Shown in pieces: positions 1-9,674 of a DNA stretch of 64,000 nt (its first letter is position 1; the number at the start of each line of letters is the position of its first letter). The position numbers and the translations under genes are program-made. The stretch comes from Diploptera punctata (taxonomy: Eukaryota; Arthropoda; Insecta; Blattodea; Blaberidae), in assembly GCA_030220185.1 (NCBI GenBank), contig JASPKZ010007797.1:3899001-3963000 (forward strand). Direction: 5' to 3'. The notes under the pieces were generated by a model. That model had not been told where the DNA came from. It saw only the letters and a program-made list of their open reading frames with translations, and made no database searches.

Positions 1-404
1 ATGGTTCGAATGGCGGAAGGATACAAATGACATTTGTTTATGTTAGGATCACTCTAAGAATGGATAAGGTATAGAGAAATTCTGGAACGGGAGTCTAGAC
101 GTATCGATGATCTGCGCGGGTCTTTGGACTCACAAGTCGACGACTCACGAATCTATTTCTACCAATGCGAGATCAGTTAACTATAGGGAGGGCACAATTT
201 ATAAATACAGTGCGATCAGTATAGGACTGGTCAGCAGACGCGGAGATTTCACTATACACTGCTGACGCACTCGCGGCGGGGAACGGACAGCGTAGGATCG
301 CGGTGATACAACCACACACATTTTCGTAATTATTTTACAAATTGTCGTACTTACCAACTTTATTGAAGCAGGTGTTGGAACTGTTCGCCTTCGTTGTCCA
401 TACA

Positions 405-579
405 TGTTTGACACCTCTATATAAAATTTGTTGTACATATTATGAGCTGTTGAACGTGACGGAATGTTTACACCCGGGGATCGTGTTTCAAAACGTCTTT
501 GTACTTGGCTGGCAGACTGAGTTAACAAATATTGTTCATAAATAAATACACGTTGTTCAGTAGAAAAATGATTAGTCAT
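405..579 (-). pseudogene. Transposase N-terminal helix-turn-helix relic (DUF4817-like)
   Basis: The first ~58 residues read from 579 downward contain FSTEQRVFIYEQY, SASQVQRRFETRSPG and PSRSTAHNMYNKF. This is the pattern of the DUF4817-type helix-turn-helix that heads mariner/Tc-like transposases in insects. Similarity stops near 405 and no DDE catalytic part follows, so this is a truncated DNA-transposon fragment and not a host gene. A related but different element lies at 57.28-58.31 kb. Family assignment is from memory of the motif. Confidence 0.6.
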
Positions 580-1049
580 TATACAGTTTATACTTTACAG
601 TCATACACACGTGATTCATTTTACACGTATGTTTATAAGATACAAATTTTTAAAATTGAAATAACTTATACACATGTCATTCAGTTCACGAGGAGAAGCG
701 ATCAAGCACCTTATCTACTAGAGGTACACTATCTGAGTGTGAATGCGTGGGATGCATTCGTATACTGCTGAGTCAGCGCACATTTCAAGTCCCGTGTCTG
801 CACGTGTAAGTAAGTCTTCGTTATCGCACAGCACAAACCCCGCATCTGCCATCCACTACTATACTGATCTCACTGTATTTCCATGACACAGTAAGTTCAT
901 AAAATATATTACTTGCCGTCACTCGTGAATTTCAAACGTCGCCATTTCGACGTGTCTCAATATCAAAAGTAGTAGTAGTAGTAAACCTTTGTGTCTCTCT
1001 TACAGGGGAGAAATTCAACCATACTAAATTAGTTACACTTGTTTTCAGA
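580..1049. other. No gene recognised
   Basis: AT-rich sequence without a convincing exon, RNA or repeat boundary. A short TAG run (near 970) lies at its right end. Confidence 0.5.
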
Positions 1050-1300
1050 TGAATATCGTTGAGTGGCTCGGATTCAGCGTTCCGCCACATAGTGACACCT
1101 AGGAAACCAATATAGTACTGGGATGGGAACATTCGGTAAATTTTGCACAGATACTTTTTTATACTTTTACGAGCCTGAAAATCTTCAGACTCGGGACCCA
1201 CATCTTAAAGTTCCTCCCGGAGAATTTGCCCTTGGATTTTTTCATCCTAAAAAATCCATCAACCACGGCTGAGTTTGAACCCGCGTCACCAACAATTTTT
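1050..1300 (-). repeat. tRNA-derived SINE, family S4, copy 1
   Basis: Read on the minus strand, it starts with a B-box-like CGCGGGTTCAAACTCAG, then GAGTCTGAAGATTTTCAGG and a body ending near 1050. The same order of blocks is seen on the plus strand at 1852-2170 and on the minus strand at 35725-35965, so this is an interspersed family with a tRNA-like head. Confidence 0.6.
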
Positions 1301-1404
1301 TACCGGTAATTATTATTTCTTTGATTTCTGCCGAGTTTCTTCCAATAACTTCTAAAATGGACCCCAAATATTTTAGCTTATTGAATTAATATTGTTATTA
1401 TATA

Positions 1405-1670
1405 CAAATGTCAGGAAGCTTTTGAGGTCCAAACGGTTCCCAAACACCACCTGTCCTTCATTATCATCACTGTAATACTCGCCTCATTTAGATTAAGTTT
1501 AGGATTAATGCCTCTCCTGGTGCATCATTACCATCATCTTCACCTTTCATATATATAATCAGGCAACGTAAGCCCGCCTTCCAGGCGCCGCAATCTCAGA
1601 AGTGGGTTACAAATACGCCAATGCCAGGAGAGAATACCAGAAATGTCATAATGACAACTTGGTGGGATTA
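1405..1670 (+). repeat. SINE family S1, 3' part
   Basis: It contains the blocks shared by all S1 copies: AAATGTCAGGAAG, GTCCAAACGGTTCCC, CGCCTTCCAGGCGC and GAAGTGGGTTACAAATACG. The tRNA-like head is missing. It ends only ~22 bp before the splice acceptor of the first exon of gene 1 in the window, so the acceptor region of that intron is flanked directly by SINE sequence. Confidence 0.75.
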
Positions 1671-1692
1671 ATAAAGCTATTATTAATTGTAG

Positions 1693-1834
1693 GGTTCTTC
1701 CCGAGTCGCCTCGATGGTTACTGGCCGTCGGAAGGGATGAAGAAGCTGTGAAAATACTGCAACAAGCGGCCAAATATAACAGACTTGATGTCAGCAACAT
1801 AGCAGAGAAAATTGCGACCATCAGCATCCACAAG
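1693..1834 (+). CDS. Gene 1 exon a (end of TM6, PESPRW motif)
   Basis: The acceptor is ...TTGTAG at 1687-1692 and the donor is GTACGT at 1835. One leading base completes a codon from the upstream exon; then come 47 codons starting V-L-P-E-S-P-R-W-L-L-A-V-G and ending ISIHK. PESPRWL is the SLC22 signature at the cytoplasmic end of TM6. The rest is the amphipathic start of the large TM6-TM7 loop. Gene 2 carries this segment and the next one in a single exon, so the intron after 1834 is not shared by the paralogues. Confidence 0.93.
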
Positions 1835-1851
1835 GTACGTAATTCTGGCAT

Positions 1852-2170
1852 GATGAAGGACCTCAGCGGTGGACTAGTGGTTATGATCCTTGCCTCTGGT
1901 ACCGAAGGTCGCGGATTCAAACAAGGCCGGGATGATGTAATTTTTAGGATGGAAAAAATCCAAGGAAAAAGTCCTCCGGGAGGGACTTCAATCCGTGGGT
2001 TCCGAGTCTGAAGATTTTCAGACTCGTAATAGAACCTTACGTCAGAATAAAATGCCTCTACGCAAAATTTACAGACCTTCTTCATCCTAGTAATACCTTA
2101 GTTGCCTACTAGATGTCTCATTGGGTCCGTATGCTGACCATATACCATTCATGACATCTGTAGGTAAATA
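1852..2170 (+). repeat. tRNA-derived SINE, family S4, copy 2
   Basis: The head AGCGGTGGACTAGTGGTTAT resembles an A box, with a B-box-like GTCGCGGATTCAAAC about 45 bp later. The body is inverted relative to the copy at 1050-1300 and continues to ACATCTGTAGG near 2165. It lies wholly inside the 565-nt intron found only in gene 1. Confidence 0.65.
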
Positions 2171-2399
2171 TGCGTAACTAAATTAACTTGGTCTAGAAAC
2201 TCCTAAGGCAGGAGAGGCTAAGGCCCACCATTGTGGATGTGGAGTAGTTGAGGACCACTGGGATCTCGGGTACGAATTGTGTTTTTTAACTTTTGGATAG
2301 GATCGGTTAAGGTCTGTATCTTTTTTATTAGAACAATCTCAATAACTTCATGTATTTAAATTTGGCTAATGTAATAATTAGTGTATGTAAATTTTGCAG

Positions 2400-2586
2400 A
2401 AGAAGCTGAAGGAAGATGAAGAGGAGAAGAAAGCGAACATAACGGATCTGTTCCGGACGCCCAACATGAGGATGAAGACGCTCTGCATGTACTTCAACTG
2501 GATCGTGTGTGGCCTGTGTTTCTATGGCCTCGCACAGTACATGGGCCAGATAGGAGGCAACATCTTTGTCAACGTAGCTGTTTCAG
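2400..2586 (+). CDS. Gene 1 exon b (TM6-7 loop and TM7)
   Basis: The acceptor TTTTGCAG ends at 2399 and the donor GTCAGT starts at 2587. It is read in phase 0 and ends in phase 1. The product starts KKLKEDEEEKKANITDLFRT (charged loop), then PNMRMKTLCMYFNW leads into a hydrophobic TM7 and GGNIFVNVAVSG. The DLFRTPNMR-type motif before TM7 is typical of SLC22 transporters. Reading on past the donor runs into unrelated intron sequence, which supports the splice site. Confidence 0.93.
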
Positions 2587-2778
2587 GTCAGTCGCCTTCT
2601 TATCCGCGGGACCGTGGGAGTGCTGCTTCCATTCCTGCTGTCCGCTTCCTCCAAGCGAGATCTCTTTTCCAATTTAATTTTGGTCTGCCCAATGACTCTT
2701 TACCTGATGGATAATTGCCTATAATCTTTAAAAACAGGTCAACTAATTACTTAAATAAATATAAATATTCTCAACTCG

Positions 2779-3085
2779 TGTCCAACTCAGCGTCGGATCG
2801 ATGGATGAGATGGAATGAGCCCCCTTGATAGAGGTCTGTGAATGACAAGGTGCCGGCCGACCACGCATGACACACCAACACAGGGGCAGATGAACGAAAT
2901 TAAATTAAATGGATGAGTATGGAGGAATGGTGGAATGAAATTGTGGCAGGGAAAACCGGGAGAAAACCCCGAGAAAACCCTGCCCAAGCTCTGTTTCGTT
3001 CACTACGAAACCCACATGGAATGACCGAGACTCGATCTCGGGACCCCAGCGGTGAGAGACGAGCTTGCGCCACGGAACCGCCATA
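2779..3085 (-). repeat. tRNA-derived SINE, family S2
   Basis: On the minus strand the head reads TGGCGGTTCCGTGGCGCAAG (A-box-like), followed by CCCGAGATCGAGTCTCGGTC (B-box-like), then CCGGTTTTCCCTGCCACAAT in the body. This differs from the other SINE families in the window and appears once. Confidence 0.6.
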
Positions 3086-3089
3086 AATT

Positions 3090-3410
3090 TAATACATTAA
3101 AATATAAAAAAACACAATTTATTGTTGCAGTGTGTGAATAAGTACCTGACAAAAATAAATATGTTGATCTCCCCCCCCCAAATAATGTAAGAAATGCCTT
3201 AAAATAAAGTGAGAAGTTGATCACCATATTTACAATGTAAAATACGTATTATTAGTCATTGCCGGGCAGTGTCGGCAACTTATCACAAAACTCCACTAAT
3301 AAACAAGTGAACGCTAAACTAAGCCGGTGTACTAACTCGCCCATTTTCTCATCCTAAATTACCTACTAATGTAGGTGCACTCCTGGACTAGAATGTCCTT
3401 ATCGCCATCA
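3090..3410. other. No gene recognised
   Basis: AT-rich intron sequence. The only block I can relate to anything is ATGTAGGTGCACTCCTGGA near 3371, a short match to the ends of the inverted pair at 29964/31828. Confidence 0.5.
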
Positions 3411-3412
3411 CC

Positions 3413-4055
3413 ATCAACAACAACAAGGATTAAGCCCAATGGCCTGTTCCGATCTCATTATAGGTCGAATTGGTCCTTCCATCTCTTCAATGGTCTTCCC
3501 AACATTCTTCTCCCTTTTGATTTATAATTATACATTCTTCTCGGTATGTGCTGTTCATTCATTCGTAATACGTGCTGAAGATAAGCATTTTGATAATATT
3601 TTATTCTTTCACAGAGATTAAATATATTAAGTTCTGTTCTTATATCTTCGTTTTTCATTTTATCGGTCCTTTGGTATCCTGCTATTGCTCTCAACATCTT
3701 CATTTCAGTAGCCTCTATTTGTTTACTACCTGCCTTTGTTAATGTCCAGGTTTCACATCCATAGATAAGAGATGGAAATGCCAATACTTTGTAAAACTTC
3801 AAAATAGTTTATTTTCTAGTCTTCTGCAATAAAGCGCGTTTAATTGTGCCACATAGATAATTGAATCGTTGTATTTTAGTGTGTTTATCTAAATTTCTGT
3901 CATTGCCTAAATGACATCCCAAATAATTAAAATTCTGAACTTGGTTTATAATTACATTCTTTTCATTATTATTTTTGTTCTTATTGAACATTTTCCTTTC
4001 AGAATGTGAGTAAACATGTTTGCATTGCTCTAGCAGAAACATGTGTTATCACAAT
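3413..4055 (-). mobile_element. LINE 3' fragment (reverse transcriptase C-terminus)
   Basis: Two minus-strand frames joined by a frameshift near 3805 give NYLGCHLGNDRNLDKHTKI, then MKFYKVLAFPSLIYGCETWT, EATEMKMLRAIAGYQRTD and GRPLKRWKDQ. This C-terminal order after the RT domain is typical of insect LINE endonuclease-reverse transcriptases. The copy is 5'-truncated, frame-shifted and dead. Confidence 0.8.
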
Positions 4056-4059
4056 GACC

Positions 4060-4400
4060 AACATGATGCTTGCAGTCACTTATTGTTCAATCAAATATTC
4101 ACAGGTGGCACGTTGGGATAGAACAGCCACAATTTTAATTAATCTTCCAAAATAATTATGATTTGATTCCGTTCCATTAACCTCTCACTTTCTAGGTACC
4201 ATTTACTTGACATACGTTATCCGGGCCTTACAGTGTCATGATCTGTTGGGAGAGGGATCACACTATAGATCACACACATACTTTTATGACCACACAAGGA
4301 GATGAAGGACCTCCCCGAATGAGTTGATCAGCTCAATGTTAGGGCCTCCTCCGAGACAACACAACATTAAAGACCAAACATAACATTCACGCATATATTC
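4060..4400. other. No gene recognised
   Basis: Intron sequence without identifiable coding or RNA features. Confidence 0.45.
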
Positions 4401-4404
4401 ACAC

Positions 4405-4600
4405 TAATCATGGGAAATATGATAATGATGGCAAGATGATGTTCAGTTTCCTGACATTTGTCTTACAGGTGAGGAAAACCCCTGAAAAAACCATCGTCCA
4501 GGGAACTTGTCCTGATCGGTGATCGTTCCCGGACTTGCTCTATATGAGGCAATGACACAAACCCGAAACCATAGCGGGAGAACCTCCATGGCCTTGTATG
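4405..4600 (-). repeat. SINE family S1, degraded copy
   Basis: It contains TTTCCTGACATTTGTCTTAC, GGTGAGGAAAACC and a weak GATCGTTCCCGGAC. These are the S1 body and the remains of its B box, read on the minus strand. Confidence 0.6.
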
Positions 4601-4609
4601 GTAAAGAAA

Positions 4610-5196
4610 ATGTATTTGTGTAGTCAGGGTTGCCAACACCCAGTGAGAAAAAGTGGCTAAACTGACTCCTAAAAATGGATAGAAATGGCTTAAATACAGC
4701 TTTTATCTGTGAATGAAGGTGTATTTCAAGACACAAAAAATTGACTTGCCAATCTGTATGTCTGAATAATAATTTTGTCCATATTTTTGCTTTTACTCTA
4801 TTGGAATTGATGTAAGTATAATATGGTGACTAAATTATGAATATAAAATCTATTTTAAGAAATAAATATTTTATTATAACAAAAGATTCTGTAATTCTGA
4901 ATTTTAAAAAATCTTTAATTTATTTTTCTTTTAAGTTTATCTAAGTTATATTTTTATTCTCTTCTCACCATAAATTATATTCCTATGGGATATTCTTTGT
5001 TTATTTCTTACTTTCACTGAGTGGTGGTCTGAATCACTATCTACTCCCCTCGTATATATAGACTCAACCCTGTTCTGCATTAATACAATGTCTAACTGAT
5101 TATAAAAAATAGTAACAGTAATAAAAAATAGTAATAGTTTAATAGTAATACCACTGATTTGTAGTGAATATAATTGACCCCTAATCTAGTACCCAT
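4610..5196. other. AT-rich intron sequence, nothing recognised
   Basis: Very AT-rich, with short internal echoes such as AAAAATAGTAA repeated near 5105-5135. No coding signal was found. Confidence 0.45.
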
Positions 5197-5325
5197 CCAT
5201 AGTAATTCTGCCCGAAGGCAGGTCCTTCACTGCAATCATAGCATTTTCATGCTATGCTTGCGGCTTTACTAGAGAATTGTGTAGGTGTGGTAGCTTCCCG
5301 TTGCTTTCCACACCGGTGAAGGATG
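5197..5325 (+). repeat. Interspersed repeat R5, copy 1
   Basis: The block CTGCCCGAAGGCAGGTCCTT, ATAGCATTTTCATGCTATGC and GTGGTAGCTTCCCGTTGCTT recurs inverted at 19695-19823. It contains two short palindromes (GCATAGCATGAAAATGCTATG and the CTGCCTTCAGGCAG type). Its class is not known to me. Confidence 0.6.
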
Positions 5326-5537
5326 ATGATGATGATAATGATAAGGATGATGATGATGATGATGATGGCCATATGATTTCGGGGACCGTTTGGGCCTTAA
5401 AGTTTTCCTGACATTTGTCTTATAGGTGAGGAAAAACCGCGATGAAAACCTCACCCAGAAATCTGCCTCGACCGGGGATCGAACCCGGGCCCGCTACGTG
5501 ACAAGGCAGCACGCTACCTCGAGACCACAGCGGTGGA
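5325..5537 (-). repeat. SINE family S1, 5' part with tRNA-like head
   Basis: The minus-strand head CCACCGCTGTGGTCTCGAGG is followed by the B-box-like GGGTTCGATCCCCGGTCGAG, then AGACAAATGTCAGGAAAAC. The 3' half is replaced by a GAT/ATC microsatellite and repeat R5. Confidence 0.75.
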
Positions 5538-5554
5538 CTAATCTATTATAATAA

Positions 5555-6250
5555 TTAATCATCATCATCATGAACAAATTCGTTTTAGGCCATGTGGCCT
5601 GTACGGTAAACCTAGCGAAGATGGTCTTGATCTTTCCACCGATGTTTGGTCTTCCTTGGTCCCTATGTCCAGTTGGGGTATATTGGAATGCCAATTTTGG
5701 AAGTCTATTTCTTGCCATTCTCCTCAGATGATTTTTCCATTCTTGTTGGTATCTTTGTATATCTTCATTTAAAGTTGTTACTCCAAGTTTTCCTCTGATA
5801 ATAGTGTTCCTTTGGTGATCCAGTCTGTTAACTCCTAACAATGATCGTAAGAAGCGCATTTGGCTTACTTGAAGTTTATGAGAGTTTCTTTTATTTAAAA
5901 TCCAAATTTCACTTCCGTATTTTAGAACAGCTTTTGATGTGATGTTATGTAATGTTAGTTTTGTCTCTGTCCTCATCTGTTTACCAAAATTTCTTCGTAT
6001 TACCCCATTCATTTTATTATATTTTTGTAATTTTGAATCAATGCCACTCTTATACTCTGCAAATACACTTCCTAAGTAAGAGAAATCTGACACTTGTTCT
6101 ATAATTTTTCCATCAATCTCAATTTTCACCCGTTGTATGTTTTTTCCACACATTGCCATTGTTTTGGATTTTGAAGTGGAAATTTTCATATTATATTTGC
6201 TGGCAATTTTGAATAATTGATACGCTGCTATTTGTAAGCTATCTTCGGAA
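5555..6250 (-). mobile_element. LINE 3' fragment, RT C-terminal region
   Basis: One open minus-strand frame of ~230 codons contains STSKSKTMAMCGK, DFSYLGSVFAEYKSGID, NITSKAVLKYGSEIWILNK, EWKNHLRRMARNRLP and GHRDQGRP. These are the post-RT segments of a LINE endonuclease-reverse transcriptase. The frame is intact over this length but lacks the catalytic RT core, so it is a 5'-truncated insertion. It ends in an ATC microsatellite beside the S1 SINE. Confidence 0.82.
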
Positions 6251-6673
6251 TCTGATAATATTATTTGATTAATAAATATGATTAATCAGTAAAAGAAAGA
6301 ATGAACTGAATACAGAATACAAAGTAACTAAAATAAATATCTTATTGGTAAAATTTCCCACAAGTAGCGGTGGGAAACCTTAATGCGAAGAAGTCATAAA
6401 GATGTAGCCCCCAAATTAGACTGGAAATTCTTAAGCTGGGACTAGCATGAAAAATCACGTTTGGGAGAAAACTTCATACTTCAAAATTTACAGCCGCGGG
6501 AAACCCAAACTGTAGAAACCTCACTACCCGTGAGAAATAAAATTACAAATGTAGGTGGGAAGTTAATACACTTACGCCCATAGGAGACATGTGATTGAAA
6601 ATTCTAACCAATCAAAATCAGAGTTAGGGTGTACAACCATATGTGGAAATAAAGACTCATGAGGACAAACTAA
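6250..6673. other. No gene recognised
   Basis: Intron sequence without identifiable coding or RNA features, up to the target duplication at 6674. Confidence 0.45.
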
Positions 6674-6686
6674 CTTACACTTAACA

Positions 6687-6874
6687 TGTGTTCACGTAGA
6701 CTTTCACGGCCAGAGTTGCTATGATGATCTTGATGAAGATTTTCGGGCTGTAGGCCGTGGTCGTGTGTCTCAAGACAACCCTTGAGGATGCCAGACGCAG
6801 TCTCTGGCGAAACGTCGGGGAACTACAAGCCTCACGACCACGGCCTACAGTCCGAAAATCTTCATCAAGATCAT
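6687..6874 (+). mobile_element. Foldback element F1 (Penelope-type hairpin) with 13-bp target duplication
   Basis: Arms of ~40 nt, GATCTTGATGAAGATTTTCG (from 6727) and CGAAAATCTTCATCAAGATC (to 6873), are near-perfect inverted repeats with CCGTGGTCGTG/CACGACCACGG inside. The unit is flanked by CTTACACTTAACA at 6674-6686 and 6875-6887, a 13-bp direct repeat, so it is a single insertion. Its loop holds a hammerhead-like motif, entered separately. GTAGACTTTCACGGC near 6700 resembles the start of element F2. Confidence 0.75.
6776..6824 (+). ncRNA. Hammerhead-ribozyme-like motif in F1
   Basis: The order of blocks is ACCC, TTGAGGA (core; C3 changed to T), a stem GCCAGA...TCTGGC, then GAAAC, GTC and GGGG. 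This follows the type I hammerhead order helix I - CUGANGA - helix II - GAAA - very short helix III - NUH - helix I. There is one extra T between core and stem, and the C3 change should impair cleavage. Hammerheads with minimal helix III are known in Penelope-like elements; assignment here is by eye. Confidence 0.5.
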
Positions 6875-6977
6875 CTTACACTTAACAGTTCGTGGAGAGA
6901 AGACTTACATCAAAGATTTCATAGGGACCGGTTCGATACTCGAGAAAGGATCTCAAATCATAGGACTTAATCAATTA

Positions 6978-8130
6978 CTTCTTCTTCTTCTTCGCCTTTC
7001 CCCCATTTAGAGGTTTGCCGTCTTCAGTTTCCGTTTATCTCTATCATTCCAATCTCCCTCTTCCAAATTCCTATCATCCATTATAGTTCTGACGTAGGTT
7101 TTCCATTTCCATCTTGGTCTGCCACGTTTATTTCTTCCCAGGGGGTGACCATTGGTATATATTTTTTGGCCATCTTTCATTTTCCATTCTTTGTACATGG
7201 CCATACCATTTAAGCGTTTGATTTCCAATCATCTTAACAACAGATGTGGTGACATTCATTTCTCTCCAAGGAATTCATTTCTTATTTTATCCTGTCTTGT
7301 TTTTTGGAGGCTTCTTCTAAAATAATCAAATTCAACTGTTCTAATTATATTTTTTTGTACTTCCGTCAAAGACCAAGTTTCACTTCCATATGACAAAATA
7401 TTCTGTATTATGCTCTTATAAATTTTCATTTTAGTTTCCTTTGTGGTATTTTTGTTCCAAATTATTCCATGTAATGTTTTAGTTGCATTTTTTGCCATTG
7501 CAATTTTAGTCTGTACCTCTCTCACAGTTACCTAAACTTGTAGTTATTGACCCAAGATATTTAAAAAATTCACATTTTTTTACTTTCCCTGTTTCGATTA
7601 TGAGGTCATCCACATCCTTTCCCAAACACATATATATTGTTTTCTGTAAATTTATATTCAGTCCCCACTTTTTATATTCTTACATTAGTTCATTATCATA
7701 TATTTCATATCATCTTCATCCCCTGAAAAAATTATTTGATCATCTGCAAACAACAATGAATGCAGTACTTTTCCTCCTATAGGAATACCCATTTCAGAAC
7801 ATTTTTTATACCATAAGTTAAGAGCCTGGTCTGAATAAATGTTAAGAAGAATTGGTGACAAACTGCATCCCTGCTTAAGGCCTTTATTCACTGTGAATTC
7901 CTCTGTTAAATTATTCTGTATTTTTACTTTAGCTTTTGTATTACTATAGATCCTCCTAACAATATTAATCCATTTATCACTTATATTCATATTTTTCATT
8001 GCCGTCCATAACAATTGCCGAGGTACGCTATCATTTGCCATCTCTAAATCAATAAAGGTCATATGTAGTTCTTTATTTTTTGCTAGGATTTTTTCTTGTA
8101 ATTGTCTAATACAGAAAATATTATCAATTA
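6978..8130 (-). mobile_element. LINE fragment with RT motifs, 3' half
   Basis: Several minus-strand frames separated by frameshifts carry, from 5' to 3': HMTFIDLEMANDSVPR, GLKQGCSLSPILLNIYSD, HSLLFADDQIIF (the FADD catalytic box), then NILSYGSETWSLTEVQK and RGRPRWKWKTYV. The copy ends in a (CTT)n tract on the plus strand. It is a degenerate LINE within the long intron of gene 1. Confidence 0.85.
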
Positions 8131-8139
8131 CTACAAAAA

Positions 8140-8839
8140 GAATAATTCTTGAACTACAAGTGATAATCCTCATGGAGTTAGGCATCGAAAGTCAACACCA
8201 ATTCAACGGTGCACAATGTATCGAGTGTATGATAAGAGCTAATTTAATTAATTAAACAAAATAAAGTTATTTTCTTTATTCATGTCTGTCTGTTCCCACG
8301 CAACTCTCCTTTCGGTCCCTATAAACGATAGATGGGAATCTCAGCATTTGCCCTGAAACAGATAGGAACCGACTAGCTACCGAGGTAGGGCAATCAACAA
8401 TTACAATTAAAATAGTGAACCCCAAGTGACTAATTAACAACCTTTTAAAATTACCGCCCCAGATTAGAGATCCCTTGGTAATACCATCAGAGGATGTCCT
8501 CGTTTCTTTGTGTACGTTCTTTGGAAAGAAGGTACTCGTTTTTCTTAATTTATTTTTGTTGTTGCAAAATCTATCAATCTCCATCCGTTATTATTACAAA
8601 ATGTATACAAATAATCAGATTGTAATAAAATGGGTACAAGTAGATAAAGAAAAGGTGACAAATGGCCAGAAAAGCTATTATTGGGCTTTTTTACAAATCT
8701 GTAGTTAGTTATGTTTTGAAAATGACCAGATCTAGCTATAAAGTGGCTAAATTGGCAACACTATGGTGATCAAGAATTTAAAATCTTCTCCTGATAGGTT
8801 GTGTTTCTGCAAGGCCGAAGAGACATAGGTTACATAAAG

Positions 8840-8840
<1 letters not shown>
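8140..8840. other. No gene recognised
   Basis: Intron DNA. Several short open frames exist on both strands, but none has recognisable domains or splice context. Confidence 0.45.

Positions 8841-8843
<3 letters not shown>

Positions 8844-8880
<37 letters not shown>
8844..8880. repeat. (TA)n microsatellite
   Basis: About 18 uninterrupted TA units. Confidence 0.95.
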
Positions 8881-8883
<3 letters not shown>

Positions 8884-8994
8884 AGAAGTTACAAAGAAAA
8901 TAAACTAATAAATTAGTGAAAATAAATATTTTATATAAATACAGTGAAAACAAGTAATGTTATCACTCTGTAATTTGAATTAAGTTATTTCTAA

Positions 8995-9486
8995 TAGATT
9001 CAGCTAATACTCGGCGTGTGCTGCGAGTGTGTTTTTATATATAGTTGAATAAGTAAAAAGAAAAATAATTATTAATTTATATTGTAATTAATTTTAAATA
9101 GCCCATGCTTATTACCCGATCTACTTGGCATCAACGAAAACAAAAATGATTATTGTGAGTTATCCGTAAAAGATAAAATAAGTATTGTCATGGACTTTTT
9201 TGTAGATTTTTTTAGATATTCTGTGTACATTAATTTTGTGCATTTGTTATGGTTTAGGCAGAATAAGCCATTTTAGCATCCAAAAAGCTACCTTTTTCAC
9301 GTTTTTCACTAGAAAGGGTGATTTTTAAGGGTGAAGGGGTCATGTATTACAACTCTCTTATAACCTAAAACCTTCCCAGGAAAATTCTGAATATTTTGCA
9401 AAAGAGCCCCATCACAATCGGATGAATGGTGTGACAGTACATAAGATACAAACAAACAAACATTGATTTTTATATATTAGATACTG
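8995..9486 (+). repeat. Unclassified interspersed repeat R9, short copy
   Basis: It runs from CTAATACTCGGCGTGTGCTG to a tail ACAAACAAACATTGATTTTT. The same blocks (GTTGAATAAGTAAAA, CTTGGCATCAA, ATTATTGTGAGTTATCC, TTTTTCACGTTTT) recur at 40778-41727, where an internal unit is repeated in tandem. The tail style resembles RTE-type retroposons, but the class is uncertain. Confidence 0.55.
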
Positions 9487-9674
9487 AACTTCGTGTTGTC
9501 CAAGTGTCCCAATCTTCTTGATATGAAAGAGACTAAAGTGCGTGAGATGTAAGTACGTGATTGACTGCCTGTTATTTTCAATGTCCAAAAGTATGTCTCA
9601 CTACAAGATATGATACAGGAATGATGTCAACATTCAGATGTAAGTCTCTTGAATTGTGTAACAAAAATGTTATT

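Noticed and set aside
1..1690. Upstream exon of gene 1 (TM5-TM6) inside the window
   Set aside because: No stretch resembling the gene 2 TM5-TM6 exon, with matching phase and splice sites, was found there.
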